This document shows positions 16,323 through 24,961 of a stretch of 34,934 bases of DNA, piece after piece. The number at the start of each line of letters is the position of its first letter. Positions within the stretch are counted from its first letter, which is position 1. The position numbers were made by a program, and so were the translations under genes. The stretch is taken from assembly GCA_937952395.1 (NCBI GenBank), contig CALFYV010000358.1, positions 1 through 34,934 of the forward strand, given 5' to 3'. Source of the stretch: an uncultured Bacteriovoracaceae bacterium (GTDB lineage Bacteria > Bdellovibrionota > Bacteriovoracia > Bacteriovoracales > Bacteriovoracaceae). The notes under the pieces were generated by a model that saw nothing but the letters and a program-made list of their open reading frames with translations, was not told the origin of the DNA and ran no database searches.

Positions 16323-17813
16323 ATGCAAAATATAGCTATGAAGATTGGCATCATACTACTTCCAATGTGGAGTACAAACTCAGCACCTTTAAGTATTAAC
16401 TATATTGGCACGAGCTTGCGCCAAGATGGACACAATGTTCATCTATGGGACTACAATGTTCTCATGAGAAAGCACTATGATGAAAGCAAAAGACCCGAGG
16501 AGTCTAATATTTGGGATGGTAGCTACGCGCTTGATTGGGAATATAACGAAATTTATCACAAGAAAATTAATCCTCTTATTGAGAAAACAAAAAAGATATA
16601 TTTTAACAAATTATTAGCTGATATTGAAAAGTATGAAATTGAGGTTATTGGTTTTTCAATATATGCGAGTTGCATGAACTTAACCATTGAGGCTACTCGT
16701 CTCATTCGAAAATTTCATCCAGCCGTAAAAATTATTTACGGTGGGCCCACAATGACTAGAGTTGAAATGGAGTATTTCCTTATTACTAAAGACGTTGATG
16801 CCATTATTCCCAACGAGGGAGAATTTGCTGTTCGTGAACTAGTTAAAGCTTGGGAAAAAGGTGAGACAGGTCAAGGTGTTACTGGAGTGAAAATGCTTTC
16901 TGATAATGGAAAGAGCATAGATTTTAAATTTCGTCCCCAAGCTAAAATGGAAGATCTTCCGATTTTGAATTTTGATGATTTTGATTTGAGTTTATATTCA
17001 GAAGAGGTGCTTCCCATTATGATGTCCAGAGGATGTGTGGCAAAATGCACATTTTGTGATGAGCCTAATTATTGGGGGAAGTTTAGATGGAGATCCCCTG
17101 AGCATATTTTTAAGGAGTTAGAAATTAATTCTAAGAAATATGGAATTACGTTCTTTCAATCGATGGATTCTTTATTAAATGGAGTCTTAAGAGATTTTAA
17201 AAAACTAGTTGATCTCATAAATAACAGCGATTTAAATATTCAGTTTGCAGGTAATGTTAGAGTTTCAAAATATATGGATTCAAATTTCTTTCAAGAACTG
17301 AAGCGAGCAGGATGTCGATATCTAGTTTTTGGACTCGAATGTGGTTCACAACGAATTCTTGACTTAATGAAAAAGAATATAAAGCTTGAATGGGCCGAAG
17401 ATAATTTCAAAGCTTCTTACGAAGCTGGGATCGAAGTTCATGTCAATCTAATTATTGGTTTTCCAGGTGAAGAAGAAGAAGACTTCCAAATGACCTTAGC
17501 TTTTTTATCTAAGGTTATGAAATATATAAGCGTGGTCAATCTTGGTGTAGGAATGAGTATAGGTCATGGCCAAGACGTATTTATAAATCCTGAGAAGTAT
17601 GATATTAAGCTTAACGAGAACGGTACTGTTTTTTATGATGAGAACTATCAATGGATGTCTAAATCAGGTAGCAACAACCACGAAGTTAGGCAAAACAGAA
17701 TAAAAAGGATAAGAAATTTTTTAAAACAGTATAAGTGCTTGGTGAACCCTCAGATGGATAGTGAATATAAAAACCAGGAAGTAACTTTTTTATCAAATTC
17801 TTTGCAGGATTAG
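16323..17813 (+). CDS. B12-binding-type radical SAM protein
   Basis: This 496-residue protein begins with a Rossmann-like cobalamin-binding domain (IILLPMWSTNSAPLSINYIGTSL 10-32, VIGFSIYASC 108-117, IIYGGPTMT 137-145), followed by a radical SAM core with CVAKCTFC (238-245), three Cys in the CxxxCxxC spacing. The cobalamin lower-ligand His (DxHxxG) is absent; FSIYASC stands there, as in many members of this class that bind B12 base-off or not at all. VFGLECGSQRILDLMKKN (about 325-342) and LIIGFPGEEEEDF (about 370-382) are the usual late strands. The class carries out methylation or ring rearrangements at unreactive carbons. An internal ATG at 16338 (MKIGIILLP) is an equally good start. It overlaps the end of the opposite GT-C gene by 21 bp. 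The substrate is probably a glycan or lipid intermediate. Confidence 0.87.
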   Translation: MQNIAMKIGIILLPMWSTNSAPLSINYIGTSLRQDGHNVHLWDYNVLMRKHYDESKRPEESNIWDGSYALDWEYNEIYHKKINPLIEKTKKIYFNKLLADIEKYEIEVIGFSIYASCMNLTIEATRLIRKFHPAVKIIYGGPTMTRVEMEYFLITKDVDAIIPNEGEFAVRELVKAWEKGETGQGVTGVKMLSDNGKSIDFKFRPQAKMEDLPILNFDDFDLSLYSEEVLPIMMSRGCVAKCTFCDEPNYWGKFRWRSPEHIFKELEINSKKYGITFFQSMDSLLNGVLRDFKKLVDLINNSDLNIQFAGNVRVSKYMDSNFFQELKRAGCRYLVFGLECGSQRILDLMKKNIKLEWAEDNFKASYEAGIEVHVNLIIGFPGEEEEDFQMTLAFLSKVMKYISVVNLGVGMSIGHGQDVFINPEKYDIKLNENGTVFYDENYQWMSKSGSNNHEVRQNRIKRIRNFLKQYKCLVNPQMDSEYKNQEVTFLSNSLQD

Positions 17814-19235
17814 CACAGTTTCTGAATTCTTTATTATTTTAAAATTAATCTTCAAATATTTTTCAAAGACATTAAGAAATTTCCTAGAAACTTTTTTGTC
17901 TTTGAATAGCATTATATATTTTATTTCTTTATTATCAATATGTTGTTTGTATAGTTCGACTAGTTTGTCTGGATCAAGCGAGAATAAATAGTCACCTTCA
18001 ACATTATAGAAAAATTTTTCCTTTTCAAGAAATACTTTTACTGTGAAATACTCTTTATACCACTCGTCCTTGGGAATAAAAATTTTTTGGAGCTTATTGA
18101 GTTTTAAATTTGATAAATATTTTTCTATCTCTGGATAATCACGATTTGTTAAATCACGATTTCGATAATTAAAATGTTGAATGAGAGGGAACTGGTAGCC
18201 TATGACAATCAATAAAGGAAGAAAAAGTAAAATAGCTCTTTTTACTTTTAAATTTCCTTCGTAGCTAGCAATGATGCTGCATAATGAAATCATCAAAAGA
18301 AGCGCAGGTAAGACATAATATCTTTCAAAGTGCATTACAGATAAGTTATAAAGTAAATATGCTACGATGCTAAGATAGGCGAAGCAGGTAATGAATAATG
18401 GTATGAGGCTTTTCATTCTTTTTGAAACTAAAAAAATACCTACAACAAGTATTTTAGAGCCTTCTACAATAGTCATGTAGCCAAATTTAAAATTTAACAA
18501 ACTTGTTAGTCCACTCATTTTTTGTATATTGTCCATTTCATTGATGTGCATCCGATACCAATTAAGCCAATGGTCGGCATAGATATTATTAACGATTGAC
18601 CAGAATATAGGGACCAAAAGAAGCAGTGATAAGTGAATAAAAATTTTCATGTCTCTATAGCGATACATTAAGACTGAACCCATAATAAAACATAAAACCC
18701 ATGGTTCATATTTTACTAAGTTCGAGAGGCTGCACCACATAACAAAATAATATATCTTTTCTCTCTCTCCAGAATAAACTTCGAGAAAATATTTTAAAGA
18801 CATGAAGGATAGAAAGATCATCAATGGTTCAGCTAAAGTCGTTGTTGATAACCATGAATGAACAGCAAGGAAACTGCAAGCCAAAGTCAGAGCAAAATTC
18901 GTCATCAAATTTTGAGAATACCGATTGAGAATTGAAAAAAAGATATTAAAGGTTAAGGAGCCAAGTAATATATTGTTTAATACGATGCTGGAGATATTTT
19001 TAGTAATAAAATATAACGCTTGATTTATCCAAAAATATAGGGGTAACCAATTCAGAGATCGCAACCACCAACGATGTTCATATGTTTTAATTGTGTAATA
19101 CACTCTTGTTATCGCATCCCAGTGACCCGAAGTTATATTTGTCCCAAACGAGTCGTGGAGTCTATAAAGAAAAGCAACTAAAAATAAAATTATGTGTAAT
19201 AGAATAAGCCTATTTTTGCATATAAAATTTTTCAT
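17793..19235 (-). CDS. GT-C membrane glycosyltransferase
   Basis: This 480-residue polytopic protein has about eleven hydrophobic segments and a soluble C-terminal ~100 residues. The first outside loop reads SGHWDAITRVYYTIKTYEH (36-54), with D40 in the place of the catalytic Asp of GT-C enzymes, and NWLPLYFWINQ follows, as in the ArnT/PMT-like mannosyltransferase group. It is a paralogue of the frameshifted gene at 14757. It is the last gene of a five-gene minus-strand operon (methyltransferase, asparagine synthetase, radical SAM, GT2, this gene) with spacers of 28, 10, 1 and 14 bp. It probably transfers a sugar from a polyprenyl-phosphate donor in the periplasm. Confidence 0.83.
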   Translation of the reverse strand: MKNFICKNRLILLHIILFLVAFLYRLHDSFGTNITSGHWDAITRVYYTIKTYEHRWWLRSLNWLPLYFWINQALYFITKNISSIVLNNILLGSLTFNIFFSILNRYSQNLMTNFALTLACSFLAVHSWLSTTTLAEPLMIFLSFMSLKYFLEVYSGEREKIYYFVMWCSLSNLVKYEPWVLCFIMGSVLMYRYRDMKIFIHLSLLLLVPIFWSIVNNIYADHWLNWYRMHINEMDNIQKMSGLTSLLNFKFGYMTIVEGSKILVVGIFLVSKRMKSLIPLFITCFAYLSIVAYLLYNLSVMHFERYYVLPALLLMISLCSIIASYEGNLKVKRAILLFLPLLIVIGYQFPLIQHFNYRNRDLTNRDYPEIEKYLSNLKLNKLQKIFIPKDEWYKEYFTVKVFLEKEKFFYNVEGDYLFSLDPDKLVELYKQHIDNKEIKYIMLFKDKKVSRKFLNVFEKYLKINFKIIKNSETVLILQRI

Positions 19236-19249
19236 ATTCGCTAATATTT

Positions 19250-20209
19250 TTACTCGAAATTTTTATAATTACTATAATTATTATTAATGTCTCCAAAAAA
19301 AATAGAATAAAATGTTCCCAAGCCTATTGTAATTAGAGATGAAAAAATAAAAGGAAACACTCTTAAGGTATTGTACAGATTTTTTGAAACTCGAAATGAT
19401 TCAATTAAGCAAGCTGCAGAGTAAATAAAAATAAAAAGTAAAAAAAAGAAAGTTTTTAAGGTTAAAAGATAGAGAGCAAGTAAAATGATAAGAAATGGAA
19501 ATAGTGATGAGATATAGTATGGGAATGTATATTTCAAAACGGTCAATACCCCTCTCCCCCAAATAAAGCGTTGACGAAGAAAACCCTTAAATGAGCGTTG
19601 TTTGTGTCTAACCTTCATTTTGGGCAAAAAATAAATATCATGCATTTGTTTTACTACTTTATAGCAGAGTTCAATGTCTTCGCCGGTGTATATATTGGGA
19701 TTCATGCCACCGACGTTCAAGAAGACTTGTTTTCGAATTGCTAGATTGGAGCTTGAAATAATTTTGACTTTTTTTGGTGAAGACAGGTTTGAGGGTTCAT
19801 TATTTATAAGAAAACTTTGATAAGCCAATATCGGAATTTCTTGTTTAACTTCTGAATATTCATATTTAAGGTTGGGGCCACCCACGAGCGCACAGTCTGG
19901 GTTTGACTCAAGAAAATTGTAAGCAGCTTCAAGCCAACCTGAGATTGGATAAGCATCACTGTCAATAAAAGCAATATAAGGAGTCGTGCTTAAATTTACT
20001 CCTTGGTTTCTTTTTGCAGCTATATTTCTTGATTCTGCCTTGATTTGATAAACTTGTTTGTTAGAAAAGCTGTTAACTTTATCTGCAATGATATAAATTT
20101 TAATTTTTGGGTATAAAGAGTGAATCTTATCAATAGCAACGATAGTATATTTATCTATTTCTTTTACCGGAATGACAATTGAGAATAGATTTTCAATTGG
20201 AATACTCAA
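19250..20209 (-). CDS. Glycosyltransferase family 2 with C-terminal membrane segments
   Basis: This 319-residue GT2 has FSIVIPVKE (9-17), AFIDSDAYP (80-88) with the DSD metal motif at 83-85, VGGPN (about 109-113), and TGEDIELCYKV (about 175-185) holding the catalytic ED. RQRFIWGRGVL (about 213-223) is the R-x-x-x-W-G-R block seen in this type before the membrane domain. Three to four hydrophobic segments follow from about 232. The start is TTG at 20209: AAAGG lies 8 bp upstream inside the end of the preceding radical SAM gene, and no ATG is near. It is in the same operon as asparagine synthetase and SPASM radical SAM genes, so it probably builds the glycan they modify. Confidence 0.87.
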   Translation of the reverse strand: MSIPIENLFSIVIPVKEIDKYTIVAIDKIHSLYPKIKIYIIADKVNSFSNKQVYQIKAESRNIAAKRNQGVNLSTTPYIAFIDSDAYPISGWLEAAYNFLESNPDCALVGGPNLKYEYSEVKQEIPILAYQSFLINNEPSNLSSPKKVKIISSSNLAIRKQVFLNVGGMNPNIYTGEDIELCYKVVKQMHDIYFLPKMKVRHKQRSFKGFLRQRFIWGRGVLTVLKYTFPYYISSLFPFLIILLALYLLTLKTFFFLLFIFIYSAACLIESFRVSKNLYNTLRVFPFIFSSLITIGLGTFYSIFFGDINNNYSNYKNFE

Positions 20210-20210
20210 A

Positions 20211-21272
20211 TTAAATACCTTTAAGCGCTAATTGAGAGATGTGCTTAGGTGAGGATAAAATATTATAGCTCCAGGCACATTCGTAAGTGCAATGACATTT
20301 TGTTTTTTTTATTGATTTTCTGAGATCGTTGTTTAAACTCCAGATTTTAAGTAAATCCATATCATAGTCATATAAGTTCCCCATTTTTTTATTCAGAACT
20401 TCACAAGGGTAAACGTCTCCATTAGGATAGATGACTCCCATTAAGCCACCTCCTGCATTACAGGGTAAAATATACTTTGGATTGGTGTAAATTTGTTGAA
20501 TATACTGATACATGATCTTTTCTTTTTCATTCATCATTTTTGCTAGATAATTATTTCCACTATATTGAGCTTTATTTTGGGTAATCAACTTTATGAGATT
20601 TGTATAAGCAGAACTTATTTTATTTTTTGATTTTGGATTGAGCTGATAAACCCCTTCATCTCTAACAATATTGGCCGTTATTGAACGAATATCTTCTTTA
20701 AAAAAAAGAGTGTTAAAGATCTCTTCAATGTCATCAGCATTCTCTTCGCAAACAGTAATTGTTATGTTTGGTTGAATGTTGTCTGAAATGTCCTTCAACA
20801 AATGGTAAGTCTGAAGAGCTTTTTGATATAGGTTTTTTACCTTTCTATAGTCATCGTGTTTTAACCCAAGATTATCTATTGAGATAGAAAATGTATAAAT
20901 GACATCAGGGTATTGGCCATATAAGTTCTGCGCCATTTTTACAATCTTATTTGTCATGGCGCCATTTGTTGAAAAGAAAAGTGAATCAATTGAGGTATTT
21001 TGAAGATAGAGATTGCAAATTTCCTCCAGTTGAGGATTTAAGAAAGGCTCCCCGCCTGTTAAATTAACATTCATTAGTTGGTTGCCAACTTTATGTGTTA
21101 GTTTTTCAATATTTTCTAGAGACATAGTATCTTTTTGTGTGATCTCGTTGTTAAAATCGATAAAGCAGTGTGGGCATCTCGCATTACATTGATTGGTGAC
21201 AAAATGGATTAAGCTAGCAGGCTTGTCCTTGGCAATGGAGATATTGTATGATTTTTCCAAAAAAAACTTCAT
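20211..21272 (-). CDS. Radical SAM/SPASM-domain protein
   Basis: This 353-residue protein has the radical SAM motif CNARCPHC (Cys 29, 33, 36), the GGE motif NLTGGEPFLNP (70-80) and a C-terminal SPASM-like set: C271 (PCNAGGG), C290 (GDVYPCE), and C326, C328 and C332 (KCHCTYEC). PNGDVYPCEVL...MGNLYD is the textbook SPASM strand with its 'G.l' turn. SPASM enzymes carry auxiliary iron-sulfur clusters and act on peptides, proteins or sugars. The gene sits 10 bp after asparagine synthetase, with AAGG of its ribosome site overlapping that stop, and 1 bp before GT2. This tight grouping suggests that amidation and radical chemistry are applied to one intermediate. No short precursor gene accompanies it, so a sugar substrate is somewhat favoured. 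Confidence 0.9.
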   Translation of the reverse strand: MKFFLEKSYNISIAKDKPASLIHFVTNQCNARCPHCFIDFNNEITQKDTMSLENIEKLTHKVGNQLMNVNLTGGEPFLNPQLEEICNLYLQNTSIDSLFFSTNGAMTNKIVKMAQNLYGQYPDVIYTFSISIDNLGLKHDDYRKVKNLYQKALQTYHLLKDISDNIQPNITITVCEENADDIEEIFNTLFFKEDIRSITANIVRDEGVYQLNPKSKNKISSAYTNLIKLITQNKAQYSGNNYLAKMMNEKEKIMYQYIQQIYTNPKYILPCNAGGGLMGVIYPNGDVYPCEVLNKKMGNLYDYDMDLLKIWSLNNDLRKSIKKTKCHCTYECAWSYNILSSPKHISQLALKGI

Positions 21273-21282
21273 TGGCTAAACC

Positions 21283-23106
21283 TTATCTTTTATAACTCAA
21301 AGTGAATAGATTCCACAGTAGCTGATCATTTTGTTGAGATGATGTTAAATGTTCATTTAAAATTCTATTTGTTAAGTCAGAATTTAGAAAGTCTATTTTT
21401 TTAATTTTATCTTGAATAAACTCACCCTTTATAATATCTGAAATTGGCACACCAAATCCTTGCTTTGAAAAGCGAGCGAGTTTTTTATTGGTTTTATTTT
21501 TTAAAATATTTCTCAGGCAAACTTTGTTATGTATCCCATTATGAAAGTTTTTTACTGAATAATTCAAGGTATATTCATAGAGCTCTCTATTGAGCAAAGG
21601 AGATCTTATTTCCAAACTATTAAGCATAGATGCGCGATCAACTTTAGCTAGAACCTTTGACGGTAAATAGATATTTAAATAATAACTATTAAATTTATCA
21701 TAAATATTTGAAGACGTTTCTTCCCAGCATTTAATGGAGTCGGAGTATATTTCTCGATCGGTAAAGTTTGAACCGATTAATCTATTAATGAGTTCCGTAG
21801 ACACAGAACTCATCCATTTAGATGCCAACATATTGTCACCAAAATTTAAACCTGATGAGAAGCGCTTAAGTTTGAGTTTCAATGGTAATCTTTCATCTGA
21901 ACACGGTAAAATAAAACTGAGAAATTCAGCAGGCTTCTTTATAAATAACCGAGGTAGCAATCTGGTTAAAGCAAATGCTTGATGTGTGTCATAACCAAAG
22001 AATGCTTCATCTCCACCATCCCCACCGATGGCTACCTTATATTTTTTTGCAACCTCTTTGGATAATAAATAGTAAGCAACCAATCCGCTGTCCCCATTGG
22101 GCTCATCTAATCTTGAATATAAATGATTAAGGATTTCTTCATTAAATAGCTTATCAAATTGGAAATTTTGATGAACGGTATCGAGTTTCATTGATGCTAG
22201 CAGGCCTCTTTCAGATTCATCAAAACTCTTTCTTTTAAACCCCATATTGAATGAAGCGATGTGGTTCATCTTTTGTGATAAGTAAGAACCAACCAGAGTA
22301 GAGTCGACTCCACCACTTAACATCAAGCTTATAGGGACATCTGAAAAGGCACATTGGTTAACAGTTTTTTTTAATAAATAATCCAGTTCATCTATTTTTA
22401 TTTCAGCCAAGTTTCTCTTATATTTTGGTGACCAATATTTTTCCTTTTTGATTAGTTCGTAAGTTTTCAAACTATGAATTTGAATAGTCGCCGGCTCAAC
22501 TTTATAAACTTGCTCATACAATGTGAGCGGTGCTGGAATCGAGTCATAAGCAAAAAACTTTGCTAAAGCTATGTTCGATTTTTTAAGTCGACATTTATGC
22601 AGATATTCAATAGCCGTAAGTTCACTTGTGAAAAGTAAATTGCCACTGAGTCGAGTGTAATAAAGTGGCTTTTGGCCAAAATGGTCTCGAGCAGAAATAA
22701 TGAGTTCGTTCTTCAGGTCAAGGATAACAAAAGCAAACATCCCCTCAAGTTTTGAAACAAAATCAATTCCCATTTCCATATAACTTAATAACACTGTTTC
22801 AGTGTCTGATTTTTGAGTTTTAAATTTGATATTTGAGTTATTAATAATCAGATTTTTTCTTAATTGAGGACTGTTGTATATTTCACCATTATAAACAATG
22901 ATAAAGTTTTTGCATGAGCTTATAAAAGGCTGGTTTGCTTCATTTTCTAAGTCAACAACCTTTAAGCGAGTATGAACAAGATTGATTCTTTTGTTGTCGT
23001 CATTATAGTAACCCGTGTTATCTGGGCCTCTATGAGTTAGTATTTGGGTCATGGCCACAAGCTGAGTTTTTTCAATTTCTCCAAAATGAGCAATAATGCC
23101 ACACAT
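21283..23106 (-). CDS. asnB: Glutamine-dependent asparagine synthetase homologue (first copy)
   Basis: This 607-residue protein is full length for AsnB. The N-terminal Ntn glutaminase domain starts MCGI, so Cys2 is the nucleophile, and keeps THRGPDN (24-30), YNGEIYN (72-78) and SDTE (100-103). The synthetase domain has the PP-loop LSGGVDST (263-270) and GGDGGDEAFFGYD further on, both needed for ATP. It can make asparagine, but within a glycan island such enzymes often amidate uronic acids or other carboxyls instead (established for O-antigen WbpS-type enzymes). It is the second gene of a minus-strand operon after a methyltransferase (28 bp) and before SPASM radical SAM (10 bp). A second, diverged copy lies at 24948. 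The gene symbol is by family only. Confidence 0.92.
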   Translation of the reverse strand: MCGIIAHFGEIEKTQLVAMTQILTHRGPDNTGYYNDDNKRINLVHTRLKVVDLENEANQPFISSCKNFIIVYNGEIYNSPQLRKNLIINNSNIKFKTQKSDTETVLLSYMEMGIDFVSKLEGMFAFVILDLKNELIISARDHFGQKPLYYTRLSGNLLFTSELTAIEYLHKCRLKKSNIALAKFFAYDSIPAPLTLYEQVYKVEPATIQIHSLKTYELIKKEKYWSPKYKRNLAEIKIDELDYLLKKTVNQCAFSDVPISLMLSGGVDSTLVGSYLSQKMNHIASFNMGFKRKSFDESERGLLASMKLDTVHQNFQFDKLFNEEILNHLYSRLDEPNGDSGLVAYYLLSKEVAKKYKVAIGGDGGDEAFFGYDTHQAFALTRLLPRLFIKKPAEFLSFILPCSDERLPLKLKLKRFSSGLNFGDNMLASKWMSSVSTELINRLIGSNFTDREIYSDSIKCWEETSSNIYDKFNSYYLNIYLPSKVLAKVDRASMLNSLEIRSPLLNRELYEYTLNYSVKNFHNGIHNKVCLRNILKNKTNKKLARFSKQGFGVPISDIIKGEFIQDKIKKIDFLNSDLTNRILNEHLTSSQQNDQLLWNLFTLSYKR

Positions 23107-23134
23107 GAGTATTTAAAATCCTTCCGGGCACTGC

Positions 23135-23956
23135 TTATGATAATTCAAAGCAATAATGATTAGTTAAAAGGCCATTATTGGTTCTTATTTTAATCAGTTT
23201 AAAACCTTTCTTTACAAAAAATTCTACAACATTTTCTGGTGGTGAAAACTCATAAGGATAGCCGATCAACCAATCTTTTAATGATGTTCTCCAATTCATT
23301 CCTCTTGTTTCAATACTTCGAAGCTTTTTTATAGGATTGTTCAGAGTTAGTAGGTAAATTAAAGAAATTGATAAAATCGCATAATATTCAAAAAGTGTTT
23401 GTATAAAGCTTGGAAGATTTACATAAATTTTTTTAATTAAACGCCACTGTTTAGATGTGCCAAATCGTCCATCGGGATAAAAGCCAATATTATCTGATTC
23501 ATTATAAATACCCATATATACTCGTCCTTTCGGTTTGACTAGGTTGGAGACATTTTCGATAGCCTCCCACATTTTACCAGTATGATGAACAACTCCCCAG
23601 CAGTAGACTAAATCATGTTTTTGAATTTGAGAGATAATATTTTTATCTAAAATTGAACCTTCAATAATTTCCCATTGGGTATCGAATTTATATTGTTCTT
23701 TACATTTTTTAATGAGGTTTGTAAAAAGATCAACAGATGTCACTTTATCAGCGTTGAGTTTTTGAGCTGCAATTGAAAAGAGTCCAGAACCAGAACCTAT
23801 ATCTAAAAATGTTTTACCTTGAAAACTATCCAGTCTAAAAAACTCAGTTAGATTTTTCATCGCTTGGTAAAGTTTCTCCTCATCTAAGTAGTATGCCATG
23901 TATCTTTTAAAATTTGCTTCGAATGTCACAATTAATAACCTCGAAATTCTTATCAT
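23135..23956 (-). CDS. Class I SAM-dependent methyltransferase
   Basis: This 273-residue protein has the SAM-binding motif I FLDIGSGSGLFSIAA (50-64), SVDLF (74-78) as the acidic end of strand 2, and DLVYCWGVVHHTGKMWEAI (about 115-133), the motif IV/post-IV region usual in small-molecule and sugar methyltransferases. The C-terminal half carries an amphipathic or hydrophobic stretch (FEYYAILSISLIYLLTL, about 187-203) that may sit on the membrane. ATG 23956 is the first start; a GTG at 23929 with GAGG 9 bp upstream is an alternative. It is the first gene of the operon that continues with asnB, radical SAM, GT2 and GT-C, so it probably methylates the same glycan or a lipid-linked precursor. Confidence 0.87.
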   Translation of the reverse strand: MIRISRLLIVTFEANFKRYMAYYLDEEKLYQAMKNLTEFFRLDSFQGKTFLDIGSGSGLFSIAAQKLNADKVTSVDLFTNLIKKCKEQYKFDTQWEIIEGSILDKNIISQIQKHDLVYCWGVVHHTGKMWEAIENVSNLVKPKGRVYMGIYNESDNIGFYPDGRFGTSKQWRLIKKIYVNLPSFIQTLFEYYAILSISLIYLLTLNNPIKKLRSIETRGMNWRTSLKDWLIGYPYEFSPPENVVEFFVKKGFKLIKIRTNNGLLTNHYCFELS

Positions 23957-24016
23957 TGATGTCTTGAATTCTTTCCAGTATATTATCTCTATTAGTTCAT
24001 TAAATATAGAGTTGAA

Positions 24017-24961
24017 ATGGAATTATCTATTGTTATTCCTGCCTACAATGAAGAAGGAAATATAAAAAGACTCCTTGAAGAGCTCACAAATGTATTGTTA
24101 TCGATGCATAATTCATATGAAATCATTTTGGTGGATGATGGCTCAATTGACAACACAGCTCGGGTAATCAAAGAGATTTGTCAGAGCGATGTGAAAGTAA
24201 AGTTGATTAATTTCAGAAGAAATTTTGGACAAACAGCCGCTTTAGCAGCGGGTATCGACCATGCTGGTGGTGAAGTTATTATTTTACTAGATGCCGATTT
24301 GCAAAATGATCCCCAAGATATTCCTAAGTTCTATGATGAAATTATGAAAGGTGCAGATGTTGTTGTAGGGTGGAGAAAAAATCGAAAAGACAATTTTTTT
24401 ACAAAAAAACTACCTTCAATGATGGCCAATTACTTATTTAGAAAAATTGGAGGAATCAATATTCATGATCTAGGCTGTACACTTAAAGCTTTTAAATCGA
24501 GTCATATTCAGAATATAAGACTCTACGGTCAAATGCATCGGTTTATTCCACTTTATGTTTCTTCAATGGGGGGAAATATAAAAGAGCTTGTGGTCAATCA
24601 TAGGTCAAGATATTCAGGGAAAACAAAATATTCGGTCTTTAAAATAACTAATGTTATTTTAGATTTTATAACGACAAAATTTCTTATTTCTTACACGACT
24701 AATCCAATGCATTTTTTTGGCAAGATGGGAATTCTTACCTTCTTTTTAAGTGTGCTCACTTTTGCCTTTATGATTTGGCATAAAATAAATATGAATATCT
24801 CTATCGTGGAGAGCCCACTTTTAATACTGTTTTCAGTTTTATTTACGATTTCTACTAATTTTGTTTTGCTTGGATTGATTTCTGAAATGCTTATGAGAAC
24901 CTATTTTGAAAGTCAGGACAAACCAAGCTATAAAGTAAAAGAAAAAATTAATTTTTTATAG
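24017..24961 (+). CDS. Polyprenyl-phosphate glycosyltransferase (GT2, ArnC/DPM1-like)
   Basis: This 314-residue enzyme is a typical membrane-tethered GT2. It has SIVIPAYNEEGN (4-15), VDDGSIDNT (39-47), FRRNFGQTAALAAG (66-79), LLDADLQNDP (90-99) with DAD at 92-94, and HRFIPLY (174-180). Two C-terminal membrane helices (about 233-255 and 264-288) anchor it. The family loads a sugar from a nucleotide donor onto undecaprenyl phosphate. It is therefore the natural donor supplier for the three GT-C enzymes in the window, which use polyprenyl-phosphate sugars. It is divergent from the methyltransferase operon (60 bp) and overlaps the end of the second asparagine synthetase by 14 bp. Confidence 0.92.
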   Translation: MELSIVIPAYNEEGNIKRLLEELTNVLLSMHNSYEIILVDDGSIDNTARVIKEICQSDVKVKLINFRRNFGQTAALAAGIDHAGGEVIILLDADLQNDPQDIPKFYDEIMKGADVVVGWRKNRKDNFFTKKLPSMMANYLFRKIGGINIHDLGCTLKAFKSSHIQNIRLYGQMHRFIPLYVSSMGGNIKELVVNHRSRYSGKTKYSVFKITNVILDFITTKFLISYTTNPMHFFGKMGILTFFLSVLTFAFMIWHKINMNISIVESPLLILFSVLFTISTNFVLLGLISEMLMRTYFESQDKPSYKVKEKINFL

